Of a stretch of 42,231 nt of DNA, positions 26,983-35,344 are shown piece by piece. The first letter of the stretch is position 1. Each line of letters starts with the position of its first letter. The notes beneath the pieces are model-generated. The model searched no databases and was not told the origin of the DNA. It saw nothing but the letters and a program-made list of their open reading frames with translations. The stretch comes from an uncultured Clostridia bacterium. Lineage in GTDB: Bacteria; Bacillota; Clostridia; Christensenellales; Aristaeellaceae. Where the stretch lies: contig CAMJPQ010000027.1 in NCBI GenBank assembly GCA_946407745.1, positions 1 to 42,231 of the forward strand, read 5' to 3'. Made by a program: the position numbers and the translations under genes.

Positions 26983-27417
26983 ATGGAAAAGTGGAAGGAT
27001 GTTCTTGTCAGTGTCTCTTCGCAGGAGGGGGATGACGATCCCCCCATGCGCATGCTGCTGCCGGGCAGGCTGTCCTATCAGGGCACACACTGCCTGCTGC
27101 AGTACAAGGAGCGCATTGATGAGGAAGGCACCGAGGAAACCGAGGTGAAAATGCATCTCAGCCCCAAGCAGGTGATGATGATGCGCTCCGGCAATTACGG
27201 CACATCCATGGTGTTTTCCAAAGGGAAGCGCTTTGAGAGCCAGTACCACACGCCCTATGGCGATTTCCCCTTCTCCGTCTACACCACCCGCCTGGAGGCC
27301 GAGCTGAGCGAGGAGCAGGGGCTGGCGAAGATGGACTACCAGATGGACATGGGGAACAACAGTCTCACCCGCCGCACGATGATGGTGGGCTATATGCTGC
27401 AGAATGCTTCCTCGTGA
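26983..27417 (+). CDS. DUF1934 (YwiB-like) beta-barrel protein
   Basis: A 144-residue protein of the DUF1934 family, predicted to be a calycin-like beta-barrel. The conserved pattern is seen in YKERIDEEGTEETEVKM, VMMMRSGNYGTSMVF and the strand-rich YHTPYGDFPFSVYTT. No function is established. AAAGGAG precedes the ATG by 8 nt. Its 3' end overlaps the next ORF start. The promoter must lie in or beyond repeat copy A; I see no convincing boxes there. Confidence 0.88.
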   Translation: MEKWKDVLVSVSSQEGDDDPPMRMLLPGRLSYQGTHCLLQYKERIDEEGTEETEVKMHLSPKQVMMMRSGNYGTSMVFSKGKRFESQYHTPYGDFPFSVYTTRLEAELSEEQGLAKMDYQMDMGNNSLTRRTMMVGYMLQNASS

Positions 27418-27904
27418 GCGTCTCATGGCCACGCTTCGCCGTGAGGCGGAGGCTGTTCTTCTCAGCGCGGCTGCTGTTCGCCGCCCGGCGCTGCGCCGGG
27501 CCCTGCCGCCGGAATGGCTGCTGGCCACCGACCTGCCGCAGCTCGCGGAGGAAGGCACCGTCGCTGCCGTGCGCAGTGCGCTGGAGCAGCGCGGCTGGAG
27601 TACACACCTCTCCGGCGGCTGGCTGCTGCTGGACTGTCTGCCGCCCCTGCCCCGCGGGGCACAGCCCCAGCTGACCGGTGAAGCCGCCTGTGTGGCAGAG
27701 CTTCTGCGCCGCCACCCCTCGGATCTGCAGGACCGCGCGGCGCTTCGTCAGCTGCTGAAGGCCAGTGAGCAGGGCCTGTCGGCATTGGAAAAGGTGTGCG
27801 CTGCGCTGCACAGGCAATACGCGCAAGCTCTGCGCCAGCATCAGCCGCTGCCCGGGGAGCTGCTGCCCTGGCTGCTTGAAATACTATGGGAGGTGTCCGA
27901 ATGA
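27404..27904 (+). CDS. Unknown helical protein between DUF1934 and MBL genes
   Basis: A 166-residue protein that I do not recognise. It is rich in Ala, Leu, Arg and Gln and predicted to be mainly helical, with a Trp-containing LSGGWLLLDCLPPLP segment near the middle. There is no signal peptide or transmembrane segment. ATG 27404 overlaps the DUF1934 stop by 14 nt; ATG 27425 (MATLRREAE) is an equally good start and neither has a clear ribosome site, so translation is probably coupled. The stop overlaps the start of the next gene (ATGA), which supports it being a real gene in this operon. It ends in an acidic EILWEVSE. Confidence 0.7.
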   Translation: MLPRERLMATLRREAEAVLLSAAAVRRPALRRALPPEWLLATDLPQLAEEGTVAAVRSALEQRGWSTHLSGGWLLLDCLPPLPRGAQPQLTGEAACVAELLRRHPSDLQDRAALRQLLKASEQGLSALEKVCAALHRQYAQALRQHQPLPGELLPWLLEILWEVSE

Positions 27905-28545
27905 TACTATCCAGCTATGGACATGCCAAATTCCTGCTTGAAACGGCAGAGGGCCTGCGCATTGTGACCGATCCCTTTGACGCCTCGACGGGCTACCCCG
28001 TTCCCCCGCTGCGGGCGGATGCCGCACTGGTCAGCCACCACCACCACGACCATGATGCGGTGGATACCGTGCAGGGTGTGCAGAAGGTGGTGGATACCGC
28101 CGGCACGCATCAGCTCTCGCCCGGCACGCGCGTCACCGCCCTGCCCAGCTTCCACGACCCGGAGGGCGGAAAGCTCAGGGGCAGCAACCTGGTGTTTGTG
28201 GTGGAAAGCGAGGGGCTTCGCGTTGTCCACTGCGGCGACCTGGGCCACCTTCCGGACGACCAGCTGGTGAAGGCCATCGGCCGGGTGGATGTGCTGCTGG
28301 TGCCGGTGGGCGGCCACTTCACCATCGATGCGCGGCAGGCCAAGGCCGTGTGCGAGCTGCTCAGGCCGAGGATCATCGTGCCCATGCACTACCGCACCCA
28401 GTACAACGCCGGCTGGCCCATTGCGCCTGTGGATGATTTTCTGTCACTGTTTCCGCAGCCCGCGGAGGAAGTCAGTCTCCTGCGCGTGACAGCCGGAGAC
28501 CTCGACTGCCAGCCGCCGCTGGTGCTGCTGAAGCCTGTTTTCTGA
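27901..28545 (+). CDS. Metallo-beta-lactamase fold hydrolase (UlaG-like)
   Basis: A 214-residue member of the MBL-fold superfamily. The metal-binding motif is HHHHDHD (in VSHHHHDHDAVDT), with further ligands in FHDPEGGK, VVHCGDLGH and the C-terminal VPMHYRTQ. Relatives include UlaG L-ascorbate-6-phosphate lactonase and many uncharacterised proteins; substrate is unknown. It begins with the ATGA overlap to the preceding gene and GGGAGG 7 nt before the ATG. A terminator follows at once. Confidence 0.9.
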   Translation: MILSSYGHAKFLLETAEGLRIVTDPFDASTGYPVPPLRADAALVSHHHHDHDAVDTVQGVQKVVDTAGTHQLSPGTRVTALPSFHDPEGGKLRGSNLVFVVESEGLRVVHCGDLGHLPDDQLVKAIGRVDVLLVPVGGHFTIDARQAKAVCELLRPRIIVPMHYRTQYNAGWPIAPVDDFLSLFPQPAEEVSLLRVTAGDLDCQPPLVLLKPVF

Positions 28546-28550
28546 CTCCC

Positions 28551-28579
28551 TGCGTCCGCTCACTGCGGGCGCATTTTTT
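28551..28579 (+). terminator. Intrinsic terminator after the MBL-fold gene
   Basis: A 9-bp stem (28551-28559 with 28565-28573, one T-G wobble) with a 5-nt loop runs into six T residues. The loop and 3' arm lie within the last codons and stop of the convergent P1-peptidase gene, so the same DNA serves as coding sequence and terminator. Confidence 0.85.
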
Positions 28580-29546
28580 CTGCCAGGGTGCCGATCCGCT
28601 TTCCGTCCAGGGTCTCATCCGGCTTTGCCCACAGCATGGACTGGAGGATCGCCTCCTCCGTGGCCTCGCCCACCGCGCGGAAGGGCAGGTTCATCAGCTC
28701 CTCACGCAGGGAGCGCAGCGCGATAAAGCCCTCGCCCTGCTCCGCTCTCGGCGCGGTGGTGAAGCCCACGGCGATTTCCCCGCTGCCGTGGCCGATGTAT
28801 GAGCCCAGCCTCGCCATGCCCACCGAGCAGCGCCGCAGCACCCGCTTCAGCTGGCGGCAAGTCAGCGGAAGGTCAGTGGCCACAATCAATATGATGGAGC
28901 CCTGGTCACTCTCCGCCAGGTCGCGCGGCAGCTGTGTGGGCAGAAAATCCGCTGAGGCGCCATAATTGGTCTGTGCCAGCACGCCGACGGTGAAGGTCTC
29001 CCCCGCGACGTCGAACCGCCGGGAGGCCGAGCCGATGCCGCCCTTCAGCCCATAGCACAGCGTGCCCCTGCCTGCGCCGACCGCGCCCTGTTCAAATTCT
29101 CTCGACGCGGTGCCCAGGGCGGCGAAGACCTCCGCCTGGCCCACCGGCCGCGCGGCAATGTCGCTGAGGCGGCTGTCGTTGCACTCGCACACCACAGGGT
29201 TCACGCTGGTCAGGCGAAGGCCCTCCCGGGCGCACTGCTCTATCGACCAGGTGACCAGCGCGTCGTGCACCTTGCCCACATTGAGGGTGTTGGTCAGGGC
29301 GATGGGGGTCTCCAGTGTGCCCAGCTCATCCACCTGCACCAGTCCCGCCGTTTTTCCAAAGCCGTTAAAAACGCAGGAGGCCGCCGTGACCTTGTGCGTA
29401 AACAGGTTGCCGCTGTGCGGCAGCACCACGGTCACGCCGGTGTGGCACCTGTCCCTGTCCACTGTGGCGTGCCCGACAAGCACACCCTCCACATCGGTGA
29501 TGAGGTTCAGCGGCCCGTGCTCCATCCGGCCAATATCCAGCTTCAT
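28560..29546 (-). CDS. P1 family (DmpA/BapA-like) aminopeptidase
   Basis: A 328-residue protein of the P1 peptidase family (Ntn-hydrolase-like). Members are made as a precursor that cuts itself before a Ser or Thr, which then acts as the nucleophile. Here the site is Gly172-Ser173 in LKGGIGSASR. Other landmarks are TDVEGVLVGHATV near the N-terminus and VIALTNT-like ALTNTLNVGKVHDAL. DmpA/BapA release N-terminal D-amino acids or beta-amino acids from peptides. There is no signal peptide. The start at 29546 has a GGGAGGCGG site, and the gene follows msrC by 15 nt in an operon. Confidence 0.9.
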   Translation of the reverse strand: MKLDIGRMEHGPLNLITDVEGVLVGHATVDRDRCHTGVTVVLPHSGNLFTHKVTAASCVFNGFGKTAGLVQVDELGTLETPIALTNTLNVGKVHDALVTWSIEQCAREGLRLTSVNPVVCECNDSRLSDIAARPVGQAEVFAALGTASREFEQGAVGAGRGTLCYGLKGGIGSASRRFDVAGETFTVGVLAQTNYGASADFLPTQLPRDLAESDQGSIILIVATDLPLTCRQLKRVLRRCSVGMARLGSYIGHGSGEIAVGFTTAPRAEQGEGFIALRSLREELMNLPFRAVGEATEEAILQSMLWAKPDETLDGKRIGTLAEKMRPQ

Positions 29547-29561
29547 CGCATCCGCCTCCCG

Positions 29562-30023
29562 TCACAGCAGGTTCTGCCAGTCCTGCCCAGCGAGCAGGGC
29601 AGCCACCTGCTCCACCAGCCTGGCGTCCTGGGCGGTAAAGCGGTTCAGGTCGGGGCTGTCCAGGTCAATGACCGCGACCGCCTCTCCCCCGGTCAGGATC
29701 GGCACAACCAGCTCCGAATTGGAGGCGCTGTCGCACGCAATATGCCCCGGGAAGGCGTGCACATCCGGCACAAGCTGGGTGGCCTTCTCCCGCGCCGCCG
29801 TGCCGCACACGCCCTTTCCGATGGGGATGCGGACGCACGCCACCTTGCCCTGGAAGGGGCCGACATACAGCGCGTCCCCTTTTTTCAGGTAGAAGCCCGC
29901 CCAGTTCAGGCGCGGCAGGTTCTCCCACAGCGCGGCCGCCACATTGCTGAGCAGCGACAGAAGCGGCACATCGCCCTCCGCCAGCGCGCTCACCTGCGCA
30001 AGCAGGTAGTTCTCCGTCTGCAT
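29562..30023 (-). CDS. msrC: Free methionine-(R)-sulfoxide reductase (GAF domain)
   Basis: A 153-residue GAF-fold enzyme that reduces free methionine-(R)-sulfoxide. The three catalytic and resolving cysteines expected for fRMsr are present: Cys63 in GKVACVRI, Cys73 in GKGVCGTA and Cys97 in GHIACDS. The VPDVHAFPGHIACDS block is diagnostic. The ATG at 30023 has AGGAGG 5 nt before it. A hairpin (30039-30074) lies directly upstream, and beyond it repeat copy B. It heads the operon with the P1 peptidase. Confidence 0.93.
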   Translation of the reverse strand: MQTENYLLAQVSALAEGDVPLLSLLSNVAAALWENLPRLNWAGFYLKKGDALYVGPFQGKVACVRIPIGKGVCGTAAREKATQLVPDVHAFPGHIACDSASNSELVVPILTGGEAVAVIDLDSPDLNRFTAQDARLVEQVAALLAGQDWQNLL

Positions 30024-30038
30024 TGCTGCCTCCTGTTC

Positions 30039-30074
30039 AAAACCGCCCCGAGCCGTTCGCCCGGGGCAGGTTTT
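30039..30074. terminator. Symmetric hairpin upstream of msrC
   Basis: Stems 30039-30044/30069-30074 and 30045-30050/30062-30067 with one bulged base enclose an 11-nt loop. It has A residues at the 5' foot and T residues at the 3' foot on both strands, so it could end the M18 transcript or transcripts entering from the other side. On the minus strand it sits only 16 nt before the msrC ATG, close to its ribosome site, so it could also act as an attenuator. Confidence 0.45.
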
Positions 30075-30083
30075 GTGTCTTAT

Positions 30084-30351
30084 CAGAATGTTACAATTCA
30101 GCCTTTCGGCTGAATTGTAGATGCTGAGGAATGTTTTCACTGTCCGCGGGCCAGTGAAAACTCCCCGAGGTTTCCCATCAACTGCTCACATTTGATGGGA
30201 AAGTCACGCGGAGCGTGACCTGATGAATCCGGCGGATTCATCAGCCTTTCCGCCGGGGGAACCGGTCGATACGATTACAGTCAGGGGGCTGGCTGCCCCC
30301 TGACAACCCCGCTGTTTACTGGACACAAGGCCGAATAGTAACGTCAGAATG
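30084..30351. repeat. Structured intergenic repeat element, copy B (with extra hairpins)
   Basis: This fills most of the 320-bp gap between msrC and the M18 gene. In order it holds six hairpins: 30093-30103/30108-30118 (11 bp), 30133-30142/30152-30161 (10 bp), 30171-30181/30192-30202 (11 bp), 30203-30209/30213-30219 (7 bp), 30221-30230/30234-30243 (10 bp) and 30280-30289/30295-30304 (10 bp). Blocks 30084-30132 and 30262-30314 align with copy A; hairpins three to five have no counterpart there. TCAGAATG occurs at 30083-30090 and again at 30344-30351. No ORF or promoter is evident. Confidence 0.78.
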
Positions 30352-31738
30352 CCCTTGCGTCCTTGAGGAAGGCGCAGTAGCACTTGTACTCCTCCCACAG
30401 ATCAGCCTTGCTGACCAGCTCCCAGGGCGCGTGCATGCTCAGCACGGCGATGCCCGCGTCGATGACGTTCATGCCGTACTTCGCGCAGATGTAGGCGATG
30501 GTGCCGCCGCCGCCCACGTCCACCTTGCCCAGCTCCGCCGTCTGGAAGTCCACGTTGTTCTCGTCCATGATGCGGCGGATCTGCGCCACATACTCGGCGT
30601 TGGCATCGTTGGAGCCGCTCTTGCCGCCGCGGCCGGTGAACTTGTTGAAGCACACGCCGCGCCCCAGCAGGGCGGCGTTTTTCTTTTCAAACACACCGGC
30701 GAAGTTGGGGTCAAAGCCCGCGCTGACATCGCTGGAGAGCATGCGGCTGGAGCGCAGCATCCGCTTCAGGCCCAGCTCGCTGTAGCTGCCGTACACGGCG
30801 TTGTAAATCTCCGCCGTCCCGTTGACAAAGTATTCGCTGCCCATGCCGGTGGCGCCCACCGAGCCGATTTCCTCCTTGTCGGTCAGCACCGCGCAAAGGG
30901 TGTAGGCCGGAGTGCCCTCATAATCCAGCACCGCACGCATGGAGGGATAGGAGCAGACACGGTCGTCATGGCCGTAGCCGGCAATGAGGGAGCGGTCGAA
31001 GCCCACATCCCTGGCCTTGCCCGCCGGCACAATCTCCAGCTCCGCGGACAGCAGGTCTTCCTCTTCCACGCCGTACTTCTCGTTCAGCAGCTTCAGCACA
31101 GCCTTCTTGACCGGCTCCTTTTCCTCGCCCTTGAGCGGCACGCTGCCCACGATCAGGTTCAGCGCCTCACCCTCCACCACCTCACGGGCGGGCTTGGCCA
31201 TCTGGTCCTGGGCCAGGTGAATGAGTAGATCGGAGATATAGAACACCGGGTCCGCCGCGTCCTCGCCGATGGACACCCGCTCGCTTGTGCCGTCCTTGCG
31301 GACGATGACGCCGTGCAGCGCCAGGGGCAGTGCCACCCACTGGTACTTTTTGATGCCGCCGTAATAGTGCGTGTCCAGGTAGGCGATGCTCTCGTCCTCG
31401 TACAGGGGGTTCTGCTTCACATCAATGCGCGGCGAATCGATGTGCGCGCCGAGGATGTTCATGCCCTCCTCCAGCGGCTTTTCGCCGATGACATACAGCA
31501 GGAAGTCCTTGTTCATCCAGTTCTGATAGACCCGGTCGCCGGCCTTGAGGCGGCGGTTCTCACGGATCACGGTCTCCAGGCTGACATAGCCGGCGCGTTC
31601 GGCCGCTGCCACCGCCTGCTCCACACACTCGCGCTCGGTCTTGCCGGCATCGATAAAGGCCTTGTAGTCCTCCGCAAAGGCGGTGAGGCGCTGCATTTCC
31701 TGCTCGTCATAGTTCTCCCAGGCGTTTTTGCGATACAT
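30344..31738 (-). CDS. M18 family aminopeptidase
   Basis: A 464-residue zinc aminopeptidase of family M18. Metal and catalytic residues are in LGAHIDSPR (His, Asp), GYGHDDR, DKEEIGSVG, SSDVSAGFDP and the C-terminal LSMHAPWELV (His). The internal KFTGRGGKSGSNDANAE is characteristic. It is cytoplasmic and probably removes N-terminal acidic or neutral residues from peptides. The start at 31738 follows AAAGGAA. It is the last gene of the long minus-strand run beginning at dgt. The TCAGAATG copy at the edge of repeat B covers its stop codon and last codons. Confidence 0.93.
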   Translation of the reverse strand: MYRKNAWENYDEQEMQRLTAFAEDYKAFIDAGKTERECVEQAVAAAERAGYVSLETVIRENRRLKAGDRVYQNWMNKDFLLYVIGEKPLEEGMNILGAHIDSPRIDVKQNPLYEDESIAYLDTHYYGGIKKYQWVALPLALHGVIVRKDGTSERVSIGEDAADPVFYISDLLIHLAQDQMAKPAREVVEGEALNLIVGSVPLKGEEKEPVKKAVLKLLNEKYGVEEEDLLSAELEIVPAGKARDVGFDRSLIAGYGHDDRVCSYPSMRAVLDYEGTPAYTLCAVLTDKEEIGSVGATGMGSEYFVNGTAEIYNAVYGSYSELGLKRMLRSSRMLSSDVSAGFDPNFAGVFEKKNAALLGRGVCFNKFTGRGGKSGSNDANAEYVAQIRRIMDENNVDFQTAELGKVDVGGGGTIAYICAKYGMNVIDAGIAVLSMHAPWELVSKADLWEEYKCYCAFLKDARAF

Positions 31739-31812
31739 GGTGCATCGTTCCTTTCCGTTTGATTCAGTCCGGTATCCAACAGCTTCTGTGCTTTTCCGGG
31801 AAAAAGCGCCGC

Positions 31813-32526
31813 TCAGCCCTTGCGCATCATCAGTATGCGCCCGCAGGTCTCACACTCCACAATGCCCTCTCCCTGCTCAATGCGGCGCAGGGCGGCGTTG
31901 GGCTGTGTGGTGTTGCAGCCCGTGCACATGCCGCCGTGCAGCAGCGCCATGGGCGGCGAGATCTGCCGCTTCACCGCGTTGTAGGCCTCCATCAGCTCGG
32001 GCGATATGCCCACAGCCTTTTCCGCGGCCAGCGCCCGCTGGGTTTCTTCCTCCTTCTTCAGGGATTCCGTCTCCTTGCTGTAGGCCGCCTTCATGGTGTC
32101 GAATTCCGCCTTGCGCTGCACGATGTTCTGCGTGATGCTCGGCACCTTGGAGACATACAGGTTGCTGGACTTGTGGATCTCGCGGATCTCCTTCTCATAG
32201 CTCTGTATGGTCCTGCGGCACTTCTCCAGCTCATCCACCATGGCGTGGGCCGCTTCCTGGGTATCCGGCGGGTTCTCATCGAACCGCTGCTGGATGGCCT
32301 GAAGCTGCTCCTCCGCGTGGCGGATCGCGTCGCTGATCACGTCCGCGCGGTCGATGCTCACCGCCACCTGCTCCTCTATGTTCTTGTACTCGTTCTGCTG
32401 CCTGAGAATAAAATCGCGCGTCTTCTCCAGCTTCTGGCGCAGCGCGGAGCGGCGTATCTGCTGGGCAATTTTGTCCGCCTTGATGTCCTCCTGCATGTAG
32501 GCCCACAGCTGTTCCATCTGATCCAT
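31813..32526 (-). CDS. Coiled-coil protein with C4 zinc ribbon (COG1579 type)
   Basis: A 237-residue protein. Residues 1 to about 185 form long coiled coils, and the C-terminus carries a zinc ribbon with CTGC and CETCGR (two CX2C pairs). This family lies next to nif3 and trmK in many Firmicutes and is thought to bind nucleic acids, but no activity is proven. Two adjacent ATGs are possible; the second (32526) is preferred, because the AAGGAGG site leaves only two bases before the first. It follows nif3 by 32 nt. Confidence 0.9.
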   Translation of the reverse strand: MDQMEQLWAYMQEDIKADKIAQQIRRSALRQKLEKTRDFILRQQNEYKNIEEQVAVSIDRADVISDAIRHAEEQLQAIQQRFDENPPDTQEAAHAMVDELEKCRRTIQSYEKEIREIHKSSNLYVSKVPSITQNIVQRKAEFDTMKAAYSKETESLKKEEETQRALAAEKAVGISPELMEAYNAVKRQISPPMALLHGGMCTGCNTTQPNAALRRIEQGEGIVECETCGRILMMRKG

Positions 32527-32558
32527 CATGTCCTCCTTCTCCGGCGGCCCTGTGCGGG

Positions 32559-33341
32559 TCAGTCCGGTATCAAAGGCGGGGCATAGGCCCCGGCCTGAGA
32601 TTTCGTCACTTGCACGTCGCTTCCCTGCGCGCGCAGCCATGCCTGCAGCCGGTCGGCAAAGGCGAAGATACCCGGCTCCTCGGTGGCAAAGTGTCCCGCC
32701 TCCAGCGCCACAAGTCCCTCCGCGGCCATCTCCAGCGCGTGGTGGTGCTTGATTTCGCCGGACAGGAAGGCCTGCGCGCCCATGGCCTGCGCCTGCGGGA
32801 AAAACTCACCGCCAGCGCCGCTGGAAACGCCCAGCCAGCTGATTTTCTCCGCGCCGGCCCCCATCAGGCGGATGACCGTATGCAGCCGCTCTTCCAGGAA
32901 GGCTCGCAGCTCCTCCGCGTCCATCGGCTGCGGCAGCTGACCCACGCGGACAAAGCCCTCCCCGGTAACGCGGCTCAGGCCGCACTGCGCCGCCAGCGCG
33001 TCATTGATGCCGCCAGGCGCGGCGTCCAGGTTGGTGTGGCAACTCATCAGCGCCATGCGGTTCCTGATGATGCGGGCCAGCAGCCGCCCCTCGGTATCTG
33101 TCTCCAGCAGGTTCTTCCTCGCGGAAAACAGCAGCGGGTGGTGCGTCAGCAAAAGATTGGCCCCATTGGCCTCCGCCTCCTGCAGCACGCGCGCGGTCAC
33201 ATCCAGCGCCGCGTGCACGCCCTTCACCGGCCAGTCCGGGTCGCCGGTCAGAAGGCCCGAGTTGTCAAAGCCCAGTTGCGTCTCAAAGGGCGCCTGCTCG
33301 TCCGCCCAGGCGCAGATCTCCCTGATACAGATTCCGCTCAT
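32559..33341 (-). CDS. Nif3-like dinuclear metal-centre protein
   Basis: A 260-residue member of the Nif3/YqfO family (GTP cyclohydrolase I type 2 by older naming). Metal-binding segments are LLTHHPLLF, MSCHTNLDAAPGG, SGEIKHHHAL and LEAGHFATEEPG. It is shorter than Bacillus YqfO, which carries an inserted PII-like domain that is absent here. Function is not settled. The ATG overlaps the trmK stop (ATGA) with GGAGGAGG before it, so translation is coupled. Confidence 0.93.
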   Translation of the reverse strand: MSGICIREICAWADEQAPFETQLGFDNSGLLTGDPDWPVKGVHAALDVTARVLQEAEANGANLLLTHHPLLFSARKNLLETDTEGRLLARIIRNRMALMSCHTNLDAAPGGINDALAAQCGLSRVTGEGFVRVGQLPQPMDAEELRAFLEERLHTVIRLMGAGAEKISWLGVSSGAGGEFFPQAQAMGAQAFLSGEIKHHHALEMAAEGLVALEAGHFATEEPGIFAFADRLQAWLRAQGSDVQVTKSQAGAYAPPLIPD

Positions 33342-34033
33342 GGACCCTCCTCCAGCCAGGCTGTCAGGAAAGCGATGTCCTCTTCCGTGTCCTTCAGCAG
33401 CCGCTGATCCTCCTGCGCCGGCGCACCGGCGCTTTTCAGCCCCTGCGCCTTGCGCCGCAGCACCCACAGCCGCCGCTGCGCGTAGCCGATCGTCAGCTCA
33501 TTCTTCTTTTCGTGCCACAGCGGGCCGAGGCGCGCATCGCGCGGGCTCAGCGCCTGCTGTCCTTTTTCCGCGCGCCACAGCAGGTAATACCTTCCGCCGC
33601 TCAGGCACACCTCTTCCCGGGCCAGGTGCCAGCCAATCTCCGCCACGGCGCGGCGCGCCGCTTCCTGCTCTGTGTGGCAGGAGAGCACCAGCACCGCGTC
33701 TTCCAGCCGGTCCCTGCCGCGGATGAGCATCTCCGCCACGGTTTTCCCGCCCATCCCGGTAATGGACAGGCAGCCCACCGGGGCGGTGAGGCCCTCCAGG
33801 CCGTCGGCACAGCGGAATTCCACACGGTCCGTCAGGCCCTGCTTTTCCACCTGCGCCCGGGCGTGGGCCAGCGCCTTGGGGCTGATGTCCGTCAGCACCA
33901 TGCGCCGGCAGATGTTCTCTCTCAGCAGCCGGCACGGCAGCAGGCCGTGATCTGTGCCGATGTCCGCGCCGGTATCGCAGGGCTCATAGAGCGACGCGGC
34001 CAGCGCGAGCCGGCTGTCCAGGGCGGGGCTCAA
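33338..34033 (-). CDS. trmK: tRNA (adenine-N1-A22) methyltransferase TrmK
   Basis: A 231-residue SAM-dependent methyltransferase that makes m1A at position 22 of tRNA. The SAM site is [12 protein letters not shown] (about residues 22-33), with [12 protein letters not shown] as motif II and [12 protein letters not shown] as the TrmK block. The only suitable start is TTG at 34033, which overlaps the TGA of the first sigma-factor gene (TTGA); this gives coupled translation. The C-terminal coiled coil typical of TrmK is present. Confidence 0.93.
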   Translation of the reverse strand: MSPALDSRLALAASLYEPCDTGADIGTDHGLLPCRLLRENICRRMVLTDISPKALAHARAQVEKQGLTDRVEFRCADGLEGLTAPVGCLSITGMGGKTVAEMLIRGRDRLEDAVLVLSCHTEQEAARRAVAEIGWHLAREEVCLSGGRYYLLWRAEKGQQALSPRDARLGPLWHEKKNELTIGYAQRRLWVLRRKAQGLKSAGAPAQEDQRLLKDTEEDIAFLTAWLEEGP

Positions 34034-35217
34034 TCCCTCATCCCCCGGATGACCTTGTTGACCTTCAGCTTGCGCAGCGCCTTCGCCTCGATCTGGCGGA
34101 TGCGCTCACGGGTCACATGGAACTGCTCTCCGACCTCCTCCAGGGTATATGAGCGGCCGCCCTCCAGGCCATAGCGCAGTATCAGCACCTTCTTTTCCCG
34201 CTCGCTGAGGGTGTCCAGCACCTCCATCAGCTGCTCGCGCTGCAGGGTGTAATAGGCCGCGTCCGCGGGGGCCGGGGCGCTCTCGTCGGGGATGAAGTCG
34301 CCCAGGTGGCTGTCCTCCTCCTCGCCGATGGGGGTCTCCAGGCTCACGGGATCCTGCGCGATTTTGATGATCTCGCCCACGCGGCTCTCGCTCAGGTGCA
34401 TCGCCTCGGCCAGCTCGGCGGTGGTCGGCTCCCTGCCCAGTTCCTGCATCAGCTGCCTGCTGGTGCGGATGAGGCGGTTGATCGTCTCCACCATGTGCAC
34501 CGGAATGCGGATGGTGCGCGCCTGGTCCGCCAGCGCGCGGGTGATGGACTGGCGGATCCACCATGTGGCGTAGGTGGAAAACTTGAAGCCCTTGGAGTAG
34601 TCAAACTTGTCCGCTGCCTTGATCAGGCCCATGTTGCCCTCCTGGATCAGGTCCAGGTAGAGCATGCCGCGGTTGTTGTAATGCCCCGCGATGGAAACGA
34701 CAAGGCGCAGGTTGGCTTCGATCAGCTGCTCCTTGGCCGAGGCGCCGTCGGCGACATCCGCTTCCAGCGCCTTTTTTTCTTCCGCGCTCAGCTCGGTGCC
34801 CTGCGCCGCGGCGCTGTCCAGCTCAGTCTGCGCCTTTGCGCCCTTTTCAATGCGCTTGGCCAGGTCAACCTCCTGCTCGGCGGTCAGCAGCGGAATCTTG
34901 CCGATCTCCTTGAGGTACATGCGCACCGGGTCGGACATGTTCACCTCGTCCGACACATTGGACACGGGCTTATGCGGGTCCACGCTCAGCTCCGGATCCG
35001 GATCCGGCACGTCCGACGTTTTCTGTACGTCGCTGTCGCTCACAATGCGAACGCCAAGGCTCTCCAGCTGTTCCAGCACCGATTCCAGCTGATCCGGATC
35101 CAGCTCCGTATCCATCAGCTGGTTCATCACATCGTTATAGGTCACAATGCCACGGGCTTTGTTCTGCTCATACAGCTCGTTGAGCTTGGCGTTCAGTGCA
35201 TCAGGCAGGTTGTTCAA
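34030..35217 (-). CDS. rpoD: Primary-type sigma factor, downstream copy
   Basis: A 395-residue sigma-70 protein with an N-terminal region 1.1-like part ([19 protein letters not shown]), region 1.2 ([16 protein letters not shown]), regions 2.1-2.4 ending in [18 protein letters not shown], region 3 and region 4.2 ([17 protein letters not shown]). Compared with its neighbour it carries an acidic spacer of about 20 extra residues between regions 1.2 and 2.1, reads [13 protein letters not shown] where the canonical form is [13 protein letters not shown], and ends in [11 protein letters not shown] rather than the usual HDFLD. The start is TTG 35217, supported by AAGGAG about 10 nt upstream; no ATG fits. 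It may be a duplicated and diverged housekeeping sigma factor. Confidence 0.92.
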   Translation of the reverse strand: MNNLPDALNAKLNELYEQNKARGIVTYNDVMNQLMDTELDPDQLESVLEQLESLGVRIVSDSDVQKTSDVPDPDPELSVDPHKPVSNVSDEVNMSDPVRMYLKEIGKIPLLTAEQEVDLAKRIEKGAKAQTELDSAAAQGTELSAEEKKALEADVADGASAKEQLIEANLRLVVSIAGHYNNRGMLYLDLIQEGNMGLIKAADKFDYSKGFKFSTYATWWIRQSITRALADQARTIRIPVHMVETINRLIRTSRQLMQELGREPTTAELAEAMHLSESRVGEIIKIAQDPVSLETPIGEEEDSHLGDFIPDESAPAPADAAYYTLQREQLMEVLDTLSEREKKVLILRYGLEGGRSYTLEEVGEQFHVTRERIRQIEAKALRKLKVNKVIRGMRD

Positions 35218-35344
35218 GGATGTTTCGCTCCTTTCGGATGGTGGAAAGCGCAAATGAAAGGCGCTTGCTGCACATTGGGCAGCAGGCAGGGGCACGGAAT
35301 CGGTTGTCCGTCACTTTCCTTATGTGGGATGCTTGTTCGTCTTT

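Noticed and set aside
30084-30351. tRNA, group II intron or known riboswitch
   Set aside because: No cloverleaf with a TTC-type loop, no domain V-like sequence and no ligand-core motif that I recognise; simple consecutive hairpins instead.
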